NCBI GenBank assembly: GCA_020433455.1
Contig: JAGRCP010000012.1
Span: forward strand, 10,715 to 74,714
Length of the DNA stretch: 64,000 nucleotides
Direction: 5' to 3'
DNA from: Caldilineaceae bacterium
GTDB lineage: Bacteria > Chloroflexota > Anaerolineae > Caldilineales > Caldilineaceae
Below, one piece after another: positions 1-9,375 of this stretch. Each line of letters starts with the position of its first letter. The stretch's first letter is position 1. The position numbers were made by a program, and so were the translations under genes. The notes beneath the pieces were generated by a model. That model made no database searches and was not told the origin of the DNA. It worked only from the letters and a program-made list of their open reading frames with translations.

Positions 1-1089
<1,089 letters not shown>

Positions 1090-1140
1090 CCCGGCTCCGG
1101 CGGAATTCATACAGGCCGACGCCTGAAGGAACGATATCAA

Positions 1141-1180
1141 CAAAGACCGAACCTCGCCATGAGGTTCGGTCTTTGTTTGG
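1141..1180 (+). terminator. Rho-independent terminator after glyA
   Basis: Bases 1141-1155 and 1161-1175 form a perfect 15-bp stem with a 5-base loop (gccat), followed by TTTGG. It sits 51 bases after the glyA stop and before the MFS start at 1287, so it most likely ends the glyA transcript. The T tract is short. Confidence 0.75.
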
Positions 1181-1286
1181 GGTGCGCGCATTTTGCCTGC
1201 TTGCAGCCTGTCCGCGAATCAGCGAAAATAGACAGCGATTGACCAGCGCCAAACTCACCCGCATATTGCGAGAGGAAAATGCCTCT

Positions 1287-2633
1287 ATGACCGCGCGCGA
1301 AGCCCCTTCTCAGCTCGCCTACAGCCGACGCGAGCAGATCGGCTGGTACTTCTACGATTGGGCCAATTCGGCTTTTTCGACCACTGTCGTTACTGTCTTC
1401 CTCGGCCCCTATCTGACCACCGTCACCCAGAATGCCGCCGACGCGCAGGGCTTTGTCCATCCGTTGGGCATTCCCATTCTGGCCGATTCATTCTTTCCTT
1501 ATATCGTCTCGCTATCGGTCCTGCTTCAGGTTTTCATCCTGCCCGTTCTGGGCGCAGTCGCCGATTACACGCACCTCAAAAAGCAGATGATGGGGCTCTT
1601 TGCCTACATCGGGGCCTTCGCGACCATGGGGCTCTACTTTCTTCAGGGCGATAACTACCTGCTGGGCGGCATCCTCTTCCTCATCGCCAATCTGAGCTTC
1701 GGCGCGGCTATCGTCTTTTATCATGGCTTCCTGCCCGAAATCGCGCCGCCGGACCAGCGGGATACCGTCTCCTCCCAGGGTTGGGCCCTGGGTTATTTGG
1801 GCGGCGGCTTGCTTTTGGCCATGAATCTGGCGCTCTTTCTCAATGCCGAGGCGCTGGGCCTTACGTCAGGCCAGGCTGTACGCATCAGCATGGCCTCGGC
1901 CGGCTTGTGGTGGGCTATCTTTACCATTATCCCCCTGCTCACCCTGCGCCCGCGCCAACAGCAGCGCGCGCTCCCCCCGGGCGAGCATTATCTCACCGTG
2001 GGCTTCAAGCAATTACGCCATACGCTCAGCAGCTTACCCCAATACCCGCAAACGCTGTTCTATCTGATCGCCTATCTGCTCTACAACGACGGCATTCAGA
2101 CGGTCATCGCCCTCTCCGCTCAATTCGGTAGTCAGGAATTAGGGTTGGGTGAATCGTCCCTGGTTTCGCTGATTCTCATGGTTCAGTTTATGGCTTTCGG
2201 CGGCGCGCTGCTCTTCGGCGCCATTGCCAAGCGCACGGGCGCCAAGCGCGCCATCATCTTCAGCCTCGTCATCTGGACGGCCACGGTGATTTATGCGTAT
2301 GCGTTTTTACAGACCGAACTGCAATTTTTTATAATGGGCGGGGTAATCGCGATTGTGCTGGGAGGCAGCCAGGCCTTAAGCCGCTCACTCTTCTCCCAGA
2401 TGATCCCCGCGGGGAAAGAGGCCGAATATTTCAGCCTCTATGAAGTAAGTGAACGGGGTACAAGCTGGCTGGGACCGCTCTTCTTTGGCCTGGCGCTCCA
2501 GTTTACGGGGAGTTACCGCATTGCGATTCTCTCGCTGGCGGCTTTCTTCATTGCCGGCCTTATTCTGCTGCCCATGGTTGATGTACGTCGGGCTATCCGC
2601 GAGGCAGGCAATGAGGAGCCGGAAAAGGTGTAG
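1287..2633 (+). CDS. MFS transporter, UMF1 (Atg22-like) family
   Basis: Predicted inner-membrane transporter of 448 residues with about 12 hydrophobic segments. The N-terminal IGWYFYDWANSAFSTTVVTVFLGPY region is the signature of the bacterial UMF1/Atg22-like branch of the major facilitator superfamily. Members are presumed effluxers of amino acids or small molecules; the substrate cannot be read from sequence. The start at 1287 is preferred over an in-frame ATG at 1173 because AGAGG lies just upstream and the longer version would add a soluble tail overlapping the glyA terminator. The gene converges on pyk with only 7 bases between the stop codons. Confidence 0.88.
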   Translation: MTAREAPSQLAYSRREQIGWYFYDWANSAFSTTVVTVFLGPYLTTVTQNAADAQGFVHPLGIPILADSFFPYIVSLSVLLQVFILPVLGAVADYTHLKKQMMGLFAYIGAFATMGLYFLQGDNYLLGGILFLIANLSFGAAIVFYHGFLPEIAPPDQRDTVSSQGWALGYLGGGLLLAMNLALFLNAEALGLTSGQAVRISMASAGLWWAIFTIIPLLTLRPRQQQRALPPGEHYLTVGFKQLRHTLSSLPQYPQTLFYLIAYLLYNDGIQTVIALSAQFGSQELGLGESSLVSLILMVQFMAFGGALLFGAIAKRTGAKRAIIFSLVIWTATVIYAYAFLQTELQFFIMGGVIAIVLGGSQALSRSLFSQMIPAGKEAEYFSLYEVSERGTSWLGPLFFGLALQFTGSYRIAILSLAAFFIAGLILLPMVDVRRAIREAGNEEPEKV

Positions 2634-2640
2634 GAAATCG

Positions 2641-4395
2641 TCATTTATTCCACTTGATTATCTGACCGTTCATGGTGTCCATAATCACCAACTGGCCGTC
2701 AGCCAGATTATCAATCGCATCCCCTATGCCGATGATGGCCGGGATGCCCAGTTCGACGGCCGCCAGCGCGCCGGGACTGTCGGAACCCGCTTCGCCGGTA
2801 ATGAGGCCGCCGGCCCGCTGAATGACGCGCAGGCAGCTCCGATCAAGGCTGCGGGTGTAAACAATGTCCTGGGGACCGACGACCAGATCATCGGCGCACG
2901 CGCCGCCGTCAACATTTACCAGCTTGCCCGCCAGCTCGCGCTGTCCCACACCGTTACCCGTAGCCAGAACTTCCTCAATGGTGCGCACCATCATGAGATT
3001 GGTGGCCCCGCGCACGCTGCCGACTACGCCTGCGGTCAAAACGACCGTCTCACCTTCTCCCACATAGCCATGCTTCTGGGTTACGTTGATGGCTTCCGTT
3101 ACCACTTCGTCCGTGTTGCTCAAGCGTCGGGTCAACAGAGGATAAAGTCCCCAGTAGAGGCATAACCTCCGCTGGACCATAGGGCTGGGCGTGACCGCGA
3201 TAACCGGCACATTGGGCCGGAACGCGGCAATGAAGCGTGCAGTAGCCCCGCTAATGGTAGGGGCGACGATGGCCTTGGCGTTTACCGACTTGGCCGTGTG
3301 CATAGCCGCGCTGCAAATCGCGCCGGCGCTGCTGTAGATGTCCGGCTGCTCATAGCGGATGTGCATGGACGTCTCCTGGCGCAGGCGCTCAGCCTCCCGG
3401 GCAATCTTGGCCATGGTGCGCACGGATTCCACCGGATAGCTGCCGGATGCGGTCTCGCCGGAAAGCATGATCGCGTCGCTGCCGTCCAATACGGCGTTGG
3501 CCACATCGCTGGCCTCGGCTCGGGTCGGACGCGGGTTGCGAATCATGGAGTCCAGCATCTGGGTGGCAGTAATCACCGGCCGGGCCATATGGTGGCACTT
3601 GCTGATGATTGTCTTCTGCATGGTGGGCACTTTTTCCGGACTGGTTTCGATGCCCAGATCGCCGCGTGCGATCATGATGCCGTCCGCGGCCGCGATGATC
3701 TCGTCAATATTGAGGAGCGCTTCGGGCTTCTCAATCTTGGCGATTACGGGCGCGGCGCGTCCGAAGGTCGAGTATTCCTCGATAATTTTTTTCAGTTCGA
3801 TTACTTCGGCGGCGGTACGCACAAAGCTCAACGCGATCCAATCCGCCTGATGGGCCAGTGCAAAGCGGACGTCCTCAATATCCTTCTGGGTGATGGCAGG
3901 GATATTCAGCGAGCCGTCAGGCAGATTGACGCCCTTCTTGTCATTCAGAACGCCGCCGATGATCACCTTGGTCCGAATTTCAGTCTCGGCGGCGTCGAGG
4001 ACCTCCAGTTCCAGCATGCCGTCATCCAACAAAATACGCTCGCCGGGGCTGACCACCGACGGCATATCGACATACTGAACAGGTACTCGGCCCGGCTCAC
4101 CGATTATCTCCTCGGTGGTTAGAATCAACTCGTCGCCGGCTTTCAGGAGTACGCCTCCCTCCTGCATGACCCCGACGCGCAGTTTGGGGCCCTGGAGATC
4201 GGCGAGAATGGCAATGGGCTTGTCCACACGTTCGGAGACCGTGCGGATGCGTTCGATAGTGCCGTTGTGATACTCATGCGTGCCGTGGCTCATGTTGAGA
4301 CGCGCGACGTTCATGCCCGCCTCGGCAATTTGAGTCAAGGTTTCAAGGTCCCGGCTGGCCGGGCCAATCGTACAGATAATTTTGACGCGCAGCAT
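2641..4395 (-). CDS. pyk: Pyruvate kinase with extra C-terminal domain
   Basis: Catalyses phosphoenolpyruvate + ADP to pyruvate + ATP. The start at 4395 (MLRVKIICTIGPAS) has GGGGGA upstream, and the longer ORF in this frame adds unrelated residues. The TIM-barrel holds the Lys of IAKIEKPEAL, MIARGDLGIE and TATQMLDSM. Total length is 584 residues, about 100 more than a minimal pyruvate kinase. The extra part, about residues 490-584, resembles the PEP-utilising mobile domain found as an extra C-terminal sequence in Bacillus-type enzymes. Where those enzymes have a Thr-Ser-His motif this one reads GSDSPGA, so the phosphohistidine is absent. A structural or regulatory role is likely. Confidence 0.96.
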   Translation of the reverse strand: MLRVKIICTIGPASRDLETLTQIAEAGMNVARLNMSHGTHEYHNGTIERIRTVSERVDKPIAILADLQGPKLRVGVMQEGGVLLKAGDELILTTEEIIGEPGRVPVQYVDMPSVVSPGERILLDDGMLELEVLDAAETEIRTKVIIGGVLNDKKGVNLPDGSLNIPAITQKDIEDVRFALAHQADWIALSFVRTAAEVIELKKIIEEYSTFGRAAPVIAKIEKPEALLNIDEIIAAADGIMIARGDLGIETSPEKVPTMQKTIISKCHHMARPVITATQMLDSMIRNPRPTRAEASDVANAVLDGSDAIMLSGETASGSYPVESVRTMAKIAREAERLRQETSMHIRYEQPDIYSSAGAICSAAMHTAKSVNAKAIVAPTISGATARFIAAFRPNVPVIAVTPSPMVQRRLCLYWGLYPLLTRRLSNTDEVVTEAINVTQKHGYVGEGETVVLTAGVVGSVRGATNLMMVRTIEEVLATGNGVGQRELAGKLVNVDGGACADDLVVGPQDIVYTRSLDRSCLRVIQRAGGLITGEAGSDSPGALAAVELGIPAIIGIGDAIDNLADGQLVIMDTMNGQIIKWNK

Positions 4396-4558
4396 TTGGT
4401 TCCCCCAATATGCGCAACATGTGTTGCGCAGGCTAACAAATTGAGCTTGCTGAATCCGACAACACATATTTTTCATGGGAGCGGGGCCGAAAGGCCCTAT
4501 GAGATGAGTCGGATTCTCAACTATAAAATATGCTACCACAAATAGGCAGCGGGCAGAA

Positions 4559-4591
4559 GCGCCCATAGAGGGAATCACAGGCTATGGGCGC
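4559..4591 (-). terminator. Hairpin between GNAT and pyk genes
   Basis: GCGCCCATAG at 4559-4568 pairs with CTATGGGCGC at 4582-4591, a 10-bp perfect stem with a 13-base loop, directly after the stop of the minus-strand GNAT gene. The bases that follow on the minus strand (TTCTGCC) are only weakly T-rich, so termination is plausible rather than certain. Confidence 0.5.
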
Positions 4592-4593
4592 TC

Positions 4594-5376
4594 TCATGAG
4601 CCGTCCGCTAACTCCCGATAGTGATAATCATAGAGCGTCTCAAATCCGGCCCGGGCATAGAGCGCTTGCGCGGGCCGGTTTGCGTGCATGACCTGAAGAT
4701 ACGCACGCGTCGCGCCCTGACCCGCGGCCCACTCGCCCAAGGCGTGGAGCACAGCCGTAGCCGCGCCCTGACGCCGATACGCGGGCACGGTCGCCATGCT
4801 GAAGATGCCCAACATCCCGTCTTCCGCCACGCCCAGACCCAGCGCAACCGGCGTATGGTTCCGGACGAGCAGGGCGTACCCCGTCGCCGGCGCGATGCGC
4901 TGGAGAATGGCCCGACGCATGGCCGCAGCGTGATCGCCAAACTCCTCGGCTTGCTGATAGGTCGCAAACCAGCGGTCATCCAATGCAGAATGTACGGTAA
5001 CCCGCGCCGAGGGAGCCCCGGCGACCGCGCGGGTACGCGCCAAAAGCGTCGCCAGCTCAGCAATCTGTACGTGGGTCGGCGCAACCGCGGCATAGCCCCG
5101 CCGGGACAGGAGCGCATCCAACTCAACCGGCTGCGCGGCGGGACAGATCTGGTAGCGGGGCGGCTGGTCGTAGGCGCGATAAAAGCGCTCTACCTGATCC
5201 AGCATATCCGGCACATTGCCCGTTTGGCTCAGCTCATTCGGCCAAACCGAGTTGGCGCGGCGGGTGACGCCCTGATTGAAGCGCATGATCCAGCCGTGGA
5301 GGCCCGTAGCCTCCTCTGCCGGCCAGGCGTCACGCGCCAGCGTCTCGATATGACGGATCAGAGAAAGATTAGACAC
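4594..5376 (-). CDS. GNAT family N-acetyltransferase
   Basis: Acetyl-CoA dependent acetyltransferase of 260 residues; substrate unknown. The C-terminal half carries the GNAT core: LGIFSMATVPAYRRQGAATAVLHAL matches the V-x-x-x-x-R-x-x-G-x-A/G acetyl-CoA loop (motif A), followed by YLQVMHANRPAQALYARAGFE, the usual motif B with the terminal Tyr/Phe. The N-terminal 110 residues look like a degenerate second GNAT fold. The GTG start at 5376 is chosen because GGAGG stands five bases upstream. It is divergent from the aminotransferase gene, with a dispersed repeat between them. Confidence 0.86.
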   Translation of the reverse strand: MSNLSLIRHIETLARDAWPAEEATGLHGWIMRFNQGVTRRANSVWPNELSQTGNVPDMLDQVERFYRAYDQPPRYQICPAAQPVELDALLSRRGYAAVAPTHVQIAELATLLARTRAVAGAPSARVTVHSALDDRWFATYQQAEEFGDHAAAMRRAILQRIAPATGYALLVRNHTPVALGLGVAEDGMLGIFSMATVPAYRRQGAATAVLHALGEWAAGQGATRAYLQVMHANRPAQALYARAGFETLYDYHYRELADGS

Positions 5377-5418
5377 GGATGCCTCCTTTGTTGATTCAAC
5401 CGGATCGTATGCGGGCGT

Positions 5419-5456
5419 CGCATGCGTGACGCGTGAATAGCTGAAGCGTGACCCGT
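5419..5456 (+). repeat. Copy of GCGTGA-type intergenic repeat
   Basis: The stretch GCATGCGTGACGCGTGAATA followed by GCTGAAGCGTGACCCGTGATG lies between the divergent GNAT and aminotransferase genes. From 5431 it matches the dispersed core GCGTGAATATTTGATGCG with a few changes. Related copies are at 19405, 21981 (opposite strand), 25025, 32444 and 58683. Confidence 0.6.
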
Positions 5457-5562
5457 GATGGACTCCGGTTACGAGCCATGCTTCCCTTTGCAGGCGTGTG
5501 GCGAGAATGTTATGGTTACGCAGCAACGTATCCTTTCAATTTTATCATCCACGGAACCCCAT

Positions 5563-6756
5563 ATGGACAGCAGCTTTGATCTTACGCGGGCGCGTCGGGA
5601 GACGCGCTATTGCGAGGAAATGATTCATTTCAACAATGCAGGCGCAGCCCTTATGCCCGCGCCTGTGGCCGATGCGCTCCACGCCTATCTGCAAAAAGAA
5701 GAGCGCTATGGCGGCTATGAAACGGCCGATGCCGAGCAGGCGGCGCTGGCCCGTTTCTACGCGGCCGCGGCTGAGCTGCTCAACTGTACGCCGGATGAGA
5801 TCGCCTTTGCCGAAAGCGCCACCCGGGCGTGGGACATGGCTTTTTACAGCTTTCGCTTCAAGCCGGGGGACAAAATTCTGACGTCCATTCCCGAATACGG
5901 CAGCAACATCATCGCCTATCTCCAGCAGGTCCGGCGCACCGGCGCTGAACTAGTCTACATTCCCAACGACGAATACGGACAAATCGACGTCCGTGCGTTG
6001 GAAAATCAGATCGACGCGCGGGTGAAGCTCATCGCGATCAGCCACATCCCCACCGGCGGCGGCCTGGTCAATCCCGCGGCAGCTGTAGGCAGGGCTGCCA
6101 ACAGCGCGGGCATCCCCTTCCTGCTGGACGCGTGTCAGAGCATGGGACAGTTACCGCTGGACGTGGCGGAAATCGGCTGCGATCTCCTAAGCGGAACCGG
6201 GCGCAAATATCTGCGCGGCCCCCGGGGCACGGGGGTGCTCTACGTGCGTCGGTCGTTCATCCGGCAGTTGGAGCCGCCCTTCCTGGACCAGCGTTCCGCC
6301 ACGCTGATTGCGCCCGACGCATTCGAAATCCGAAGCGATGCCCGCCGCTTTGAGAATTGGGAACAGTACATGGCGGGCAAGGCCGCATTGGGCGTCGCCA
6401 TCGATTATGCGGTAAGCTACGGCATTGCTGCAATTCAGGCCCGGGTTTATGGCCTCGCGGACAGCCTGCGGGCCCGCCTAAACGACATGACGGGCGTCAC
6501 GGTGGCCGATGAGGGGCGGGAGAAATGCGGCATTGTCACCTTTACGACGGCCCAGTTGCCCGCAGACGTGATCAAGCGGCAGCTCAAAGCGCATGGGATC
6601 AATGTAAGCGTATCCGACGGATCGGGGACGTTCGTCTCCTTCCAAGAACGGGGCATTACCGCGCTGGTGCGTGCATCCGTCCACTATTACAATACCGAAG
6701 AGGAAATCGATCGATTCATCGAAATACTCGCCTCTATCCTGGACGCAACACTATAA
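5563..6756 (+). CDS. Class V aminotransferase (NifS/CsdA-like fold)
   Basis: PLP-dependent enzyme of 397 residues related to cysteine desulfurases and other class V aminotransferases. Visible motifs are FNNAGAALMP near the N-terminus, ISHIPTGGGLVNPA, FLLDACQSMGQ (the PLP-binding Asp and Gln) and SGTGRKYLRGPRGTG with the Schiff-base Lys. The usual catalytic-cysteine loop of true desulfurases is not recognisable, so a desulfurase call would be unsafe. The start is uncertain: ATG 5563 gives a conventional N-terminus, but ATG 5512 is in frame. The methyltransferase gene begins 16 bases after its stop. Confidence 0.85.
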   Translation: MDSSFDLTRARRETRYCEEMIHFNNAGAALMPAPVADALHAYLQKEERYGGYETADAEQAALARFYAAAAELLNCTPDEIAFAESATRAWDMAFYSFRFKPGDKILTSIPEYGSNIIAYLQQVRRTGAELVYIPNDEYGQIDVRALENQIDARVKLIAISHIPTGGGLVNPAAAVGRAANSAGIPFLLDACQSMGQLPLDVAEIGCDLLSGTGRKYLRGPRGTGVLYVRRSFIRQLEPPFLDQRSATLIAPDAFEIRSDARRFENWEQYMAGKAALGVAIDYAVSYGIAAIQARVYGLADSLRARLNDMTGVTVADEGREKCGIVTFTTAQLPADVIKRQLKAHGINVSVSDGSGTFVSFQERGITALVRASVHYYNTEEEIDRFIEILASILDATL

Positions 6757-6772
6757 ATAGTTGGAATTCAGC

Positions 6773-7669
6773 ATGATGACTACGTACGTAAATGACGAAT
6801 ATACGCTGCTGGACAGCGGCAACACGGAAAAGCTGGAGCAGGTGGGCCCCTATCGTCTGGTCCGTCCTGCGCCCCAGGCCATCTGGCCGTCCCGCTCTCC
6901 CCAATCCGACTGGGAGCAGGTTGACGCAGTCTACGTGCGCGACAACAGCGGCGGCGGAAAATGGCAGTGGCGCAACAAGGTGAAGCGGGATTTCGACATC
7001 CTCTACAACCACCTCTCCTTTCGTATCAAAATGACCAACTTCGGCCATCTGGGACTCTTTCCCGAGCAGGCTGAAAACTGGGACTGGCTGCGGGAGCAAA
7101 TCCGGGCGCGCATGGCCCGCACCAATGGAGCCAATCTCCACGTGCTCAACCTTTTCGCCTACACCGGCGGCAGCACCTTGGCCGCCAGCCAGGGCGGCGC
7201 GCACGTTGTGCACGTGGATGCGGCCAAAGGCGTGGTGGACTGGGCGCGCAAGAACGCGGAAAAGAGCGGCCTGGCCGATCGCCCGATTCGCTGGCTGGTG
7301 GATGACGCGCTCAAGTTCGTCAAGCGCGAGGTGCGCCGGGGCAACCGCTATCACGGCATCATTTTCGACCCGCCGTCCTTTGGCCGCGGCCCCAAGGGCG
7401 AGGTCTTCAAAATTGAAAATGACATCGTGCCGCTGCTGGACGCTTGTCGCCAGTTGCTGGCCAAGGATGCCCTCTTCCTGCTCTACAGCTGCCACACGCC
7501 CGGCTTCACGCCCCTGACGCTGGAGAATCAGCTGGGCGAACTGGTCCACAGTCGCGCCGGCTCCTTCGACAGCGGCGAAATGGTCGTCCGTGACGCGCAT
7601 GGCCGACCGCTGCCTTCGGGAGCCTACGCCCGTTGGCTGGCGAAAGAAGAGCAAGCGAAGGCTGATTGA
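6773..7669 (+). CDS. Class I SAM-dependent methyltransferase (RlmI/RlmK-like)
   Basis: Predicted rRNA methyltransferase of 298 residues. The SAM-binding motif I reads [15 protein letters not shown], followed by the acidic [21 protein letters not shown]. The [12 protein letters not shown] motif (DPPSF) is typical of the RlmI-type 23S rRNA m5C methyltransferase core. The N-terminal PUA domain of full-length RlmI is missing, and instead there is a roughly 100-residue region ([13 protein letters not shown]...). The start is ATG 6773 or 6776. It lies in a run of co-directional genes with a second RNA methyltransferase next, which suggests an RNA-modification group. Target base unproven. Confidence 0.82.
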   Translation: MMTTYVNDEYTLLDSGNTEKLEQVGPYRLVRPAPQAIWPSRSPQSDWEQVDAVYVRDNSGGGKWQWRNKVKRDFDILYNHLSFRIKMTNFGHLGLFPEQAENWDWLREQIRARMARTNGANLHVLNLFAYTGGSTLAASQGGAHVVHVDAAKGVVDWARKNAEKSGLADRPIRWLVDDALKFVKREVRRGNRYHGIIFDPPSFGRGPKGEVFKIENDIVPLLDACRQLLAKDALFLLYSCHTPGFTPLTLENQLGELVHSRAGSFDSGEMVVRDAHGRPLPSGAYARWLAKEEQAKAD

Positions 7670-7767
7670 CTGAAGCGGGCGAACGCAGACTTTCAATTCG
7701 AGAATCCACAGGCGGCCGCCCTATCCGCCTCGCTTCCAACTTCTTCCAACTTGATGTATCGGATCTT

Positions 7768-8595
7768 ATGGTCACCGAAATATCCAGCTTGCAGAACAAC
7801 CGCATCAAGGAACTGAGCAAGCTGAGCAAACGGCGGGTGCGGGACGCCCGCCGGATGACGCTGGTGGAAGGTGCGCGGGAGTCCCTTCGCTGCCTGGATC
7901 AGGGCGTCACGCCGATAGAAGTTTACCTTTGCCCGGCTTTGCTCACAGATGAGGAGGGCCGGGTGGCAGCCGCGCGGCTCGAGGTTCTGGCCCAGACCCA
8001 TCGCACACGCCTCTTCCACGTCACAGAGGAGGTCTTTGCCAGGATTGCCTATCGGGAAAGCGGCGGGCTGTTGCTGGTTATTCCTTATGGGGAAACAGGA
8101 CTGGCTCATCTGCCCGCGCCGGCGGTTCCCCTCTACGCAGTCATTGAGGGCGTAGAGAAGCCGGGCAACCTGGGCGCAATTTTACGCACGGCCGACGCCG
8201 CGGGCGTAGACGGCCTTATCGTCAGCCAAACCCGGGCGCGGCCGGCGACCGATCTCTACAACCCCAACGTCGTACGGGCGAGCCTGGGCGCGCTCTTCAC
8301 CGTGCCCGTGGCCGAAGCGTCCACCGCCGCGGTCATCGACTGGCTGGCTGAACGGCAAATTCCCCTCATTGCCGCCACGCCGGACGGAACCGTGCGCTAC
8401 ACCGATGCGGCGCTGGTCGGACCGGTCGCCGTGGCTCTGGGCAGTGAAGCCTTTGGCCTGAGCGAGGAACTGCTCGCTGCCGCGCAGCAACGAGTCGTTA
8501 TTCCCATGTTCGGCGTCATGGACAGCCTGAATCTGGCCACATCGGCCGCGCTCCTGATGTACGAGGCGGTGCGGCAGAGAGGGGATAGGGAATGA
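7768..8595 (+). CDS. TrmH-family (SPOUT) RNA 2'-O-methyltransferase
   Basis: SAM-dependent rRNA/tRNA ribose methyltransferase of 275 residues. The N-terminal substrate-binding domain (ISSLQNNRIKELSKLSKRRVRDARRMTLVEGARE) is typical of RlmB/TsnR-like proteins. The SPOUT domain shows EGVEKPGNLGAILRTADAAG (motif 1 with the catalytic Arg), ALGSEAFGLSEE (motif 2) and IPMFGVMDSLNLATSAALLMYE (motif 3, the knot). The start at 7768 fits the domain; an in-frame ATG at 7666 overlaps the previous gene. Its stop codon lies in a heptad-like repeat at 8590. The specific nucleotide is not deducible. Confidence 0.92.
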   Translation: MVTEISSLQNNRIKELSKLSKRRVRDARRMTLVEGARESLRCLDQGVTPIEVYLCPALLTDEEGRVAAARLEVLAQTHRTRLFHVTEEVFARIAYRESGGLLLVIPYGETGLAHLPAPAVPLYAVIEGVEKPGNLGAILRTADAAGVDGLIVSQTRARPATDLYNPNVVRASLGALFTVPVAEASTAAVIDWLAERQIPLIAATPDGTVRYTDAALVGPVAVALGSEAFGLSEELLAAAQQRVVIPMFGVMDSLNLATSAALLMYEAVRQRGDRE

Positions 8596-8705
8596 GAAGT
8601 GAGGAACGTTGCTGTAGCATAGAACGCACGCTAACCTTTTCGCCGTCATTGAGCAGCGCCCCGCACTGAACCTGTTTCTAGTTTCTCCTTCCTCATTTCT
8701 GATTA
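8589..8705. repeat. Imperfect GAATGAG/TTCCTCATT intergenic hairpin
   Basis: GGAATGAGAAGTGAGGA at 8589-8605 faces TCCTTCCTCATTTCT at 8686-8700, giving degenerate complementary arms between convergent genes. The left arm contains the TrmH-family gene stop (8593-8595). It has the same style as the heptad arms at 34028, 43645 and 51268 but is less perfect. Confidence 0.45.
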
Positions 8706-8710
8706 CACTT

Positions 8711-9289
8711 TTACTCATCAAGCAGCGTAAATGAATCCAAAAAGCGTGCATTCACCTCCTCATCAACCAGCCTGTCGGCGACGATGGCGGCCAGTTGGTA
8801 GACGCGATTTTCCACCAGGATAAAGCGCGCCGTAATAACGCCGGTTTCACGCCCCTCGCCTACGGCGACCCGAACATCCCGGGCCGGATAGCCCTCCACT
8901 TTTGCAGCGGTAAAATCGATTACCTCGCCGCCCACCCCAGTCACGCTGCGGCCCACAAAATCATCTAGGATTTCCTGATCGGTAAAACCGGCCCGGGCCG
9001 CTTCATCCACCTCCGTGTAGCCGATGAAAAAGGCTTGCGGTCCCATATCCGTCATGTAAATAGTCTGCTCCAGCTCACCAAACGCAGTGGCAGTCTTTTG
9101 CGTCTGCATGATGGGGATGCCGGGCATGAGGAGCTCAAAGCTGCCGTCCGGTGCGGAGAAGGGCTGCCAACTCAGAGACTGACAGGCTGCCAGGAGCAAA
9201 AGCAGACAAGGCAGGAAAAGGCGGGATACGGCTTTGCCGATAGTGGTCACAGGCACAATGGGGCCGTCCGTTTTGTGAGCAGGATTCAT
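8711..9289 (-). CDS. Predicted lipoprotein, PsbP/DUF1795-like domain
   Basis: A 192-residue exported protein. After a short charged N-terminus comes a hydrophobic stretch ending in LLLLLAACQS, a good lipobox with the lipidated Cys at about residue 36. The mature part (SFELLMPGIP...VEGYPARDVRVAV...VYQLAAIVADRLVDEEVNARFLDSFTL) follows the pattern of small PsbP/DUF1795-like domains common in bacterial lipoproteins: a strand ending in Pro, a YPA turn, and a terminal F-x-x-S-F. Function unknown. It is divergent from the SDR gene and shares a short control region with a 12-bp palindrome. Confidence 0.7.
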   Translation of the reverse strand: MNPAHKTDGPIVPVTTIGKAVSRLFLPCLLLLLAACQSLSWQPFSAPDGSFELLMPGIPIMQTQKTATAFGELEQTIYMTDMGPQAFFIGYTEVDEAARAGFTDQEILDDFVGRSVTGVGGEVIDFTAAKVEGYPARDVRVAVGEGRETGVITARFILVENRVYQLAAIVADRLVDEEVNARFLDSFTLLDE

Positions 9290-9295
9290 GCGGTC

Positions 9296-9320
9296 GAGTG
9301 TACACTCTATGTTACACTCA
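9296..9320. promoter_or_regulatory. Palindromic operator candidate between divergent genes
   Basis: GAGTGTACACTC (9296-9307) is a perfect 12-base palindrome. It is followed by a further TTACACTCA half-site, so three ACACT/AGTGT half-sites fall inside 25 bases immediately upstream of the lipoprotein ATG at 9289 and 56 bases upstream of the SDR ATG. This is the spacing expected for a dimeric repressor site. No regulator gene is adjacent. Confidence 0.4.
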
Positions 9321-9375
9321 ACTTACCGATGTGCGATATTTTCGACGAGGGCAAAAAAGAAAGGCTCCTGTATCC

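Noticed and set aside
2634-2640. Expected terminator between convergent MFS and pyk genes
   Set aside because: Only 7 bases separate the stops and no hairpin is present; transcripts must overlap or end inside the neighbour.
5563-6756. Annotating the class V aminotransferase as a cysteine desulfurase (iscS/sufS)
   Set aside because: The catalytic Cys loop is not recognisable and no iron-sulfur assembly genes are nearby.
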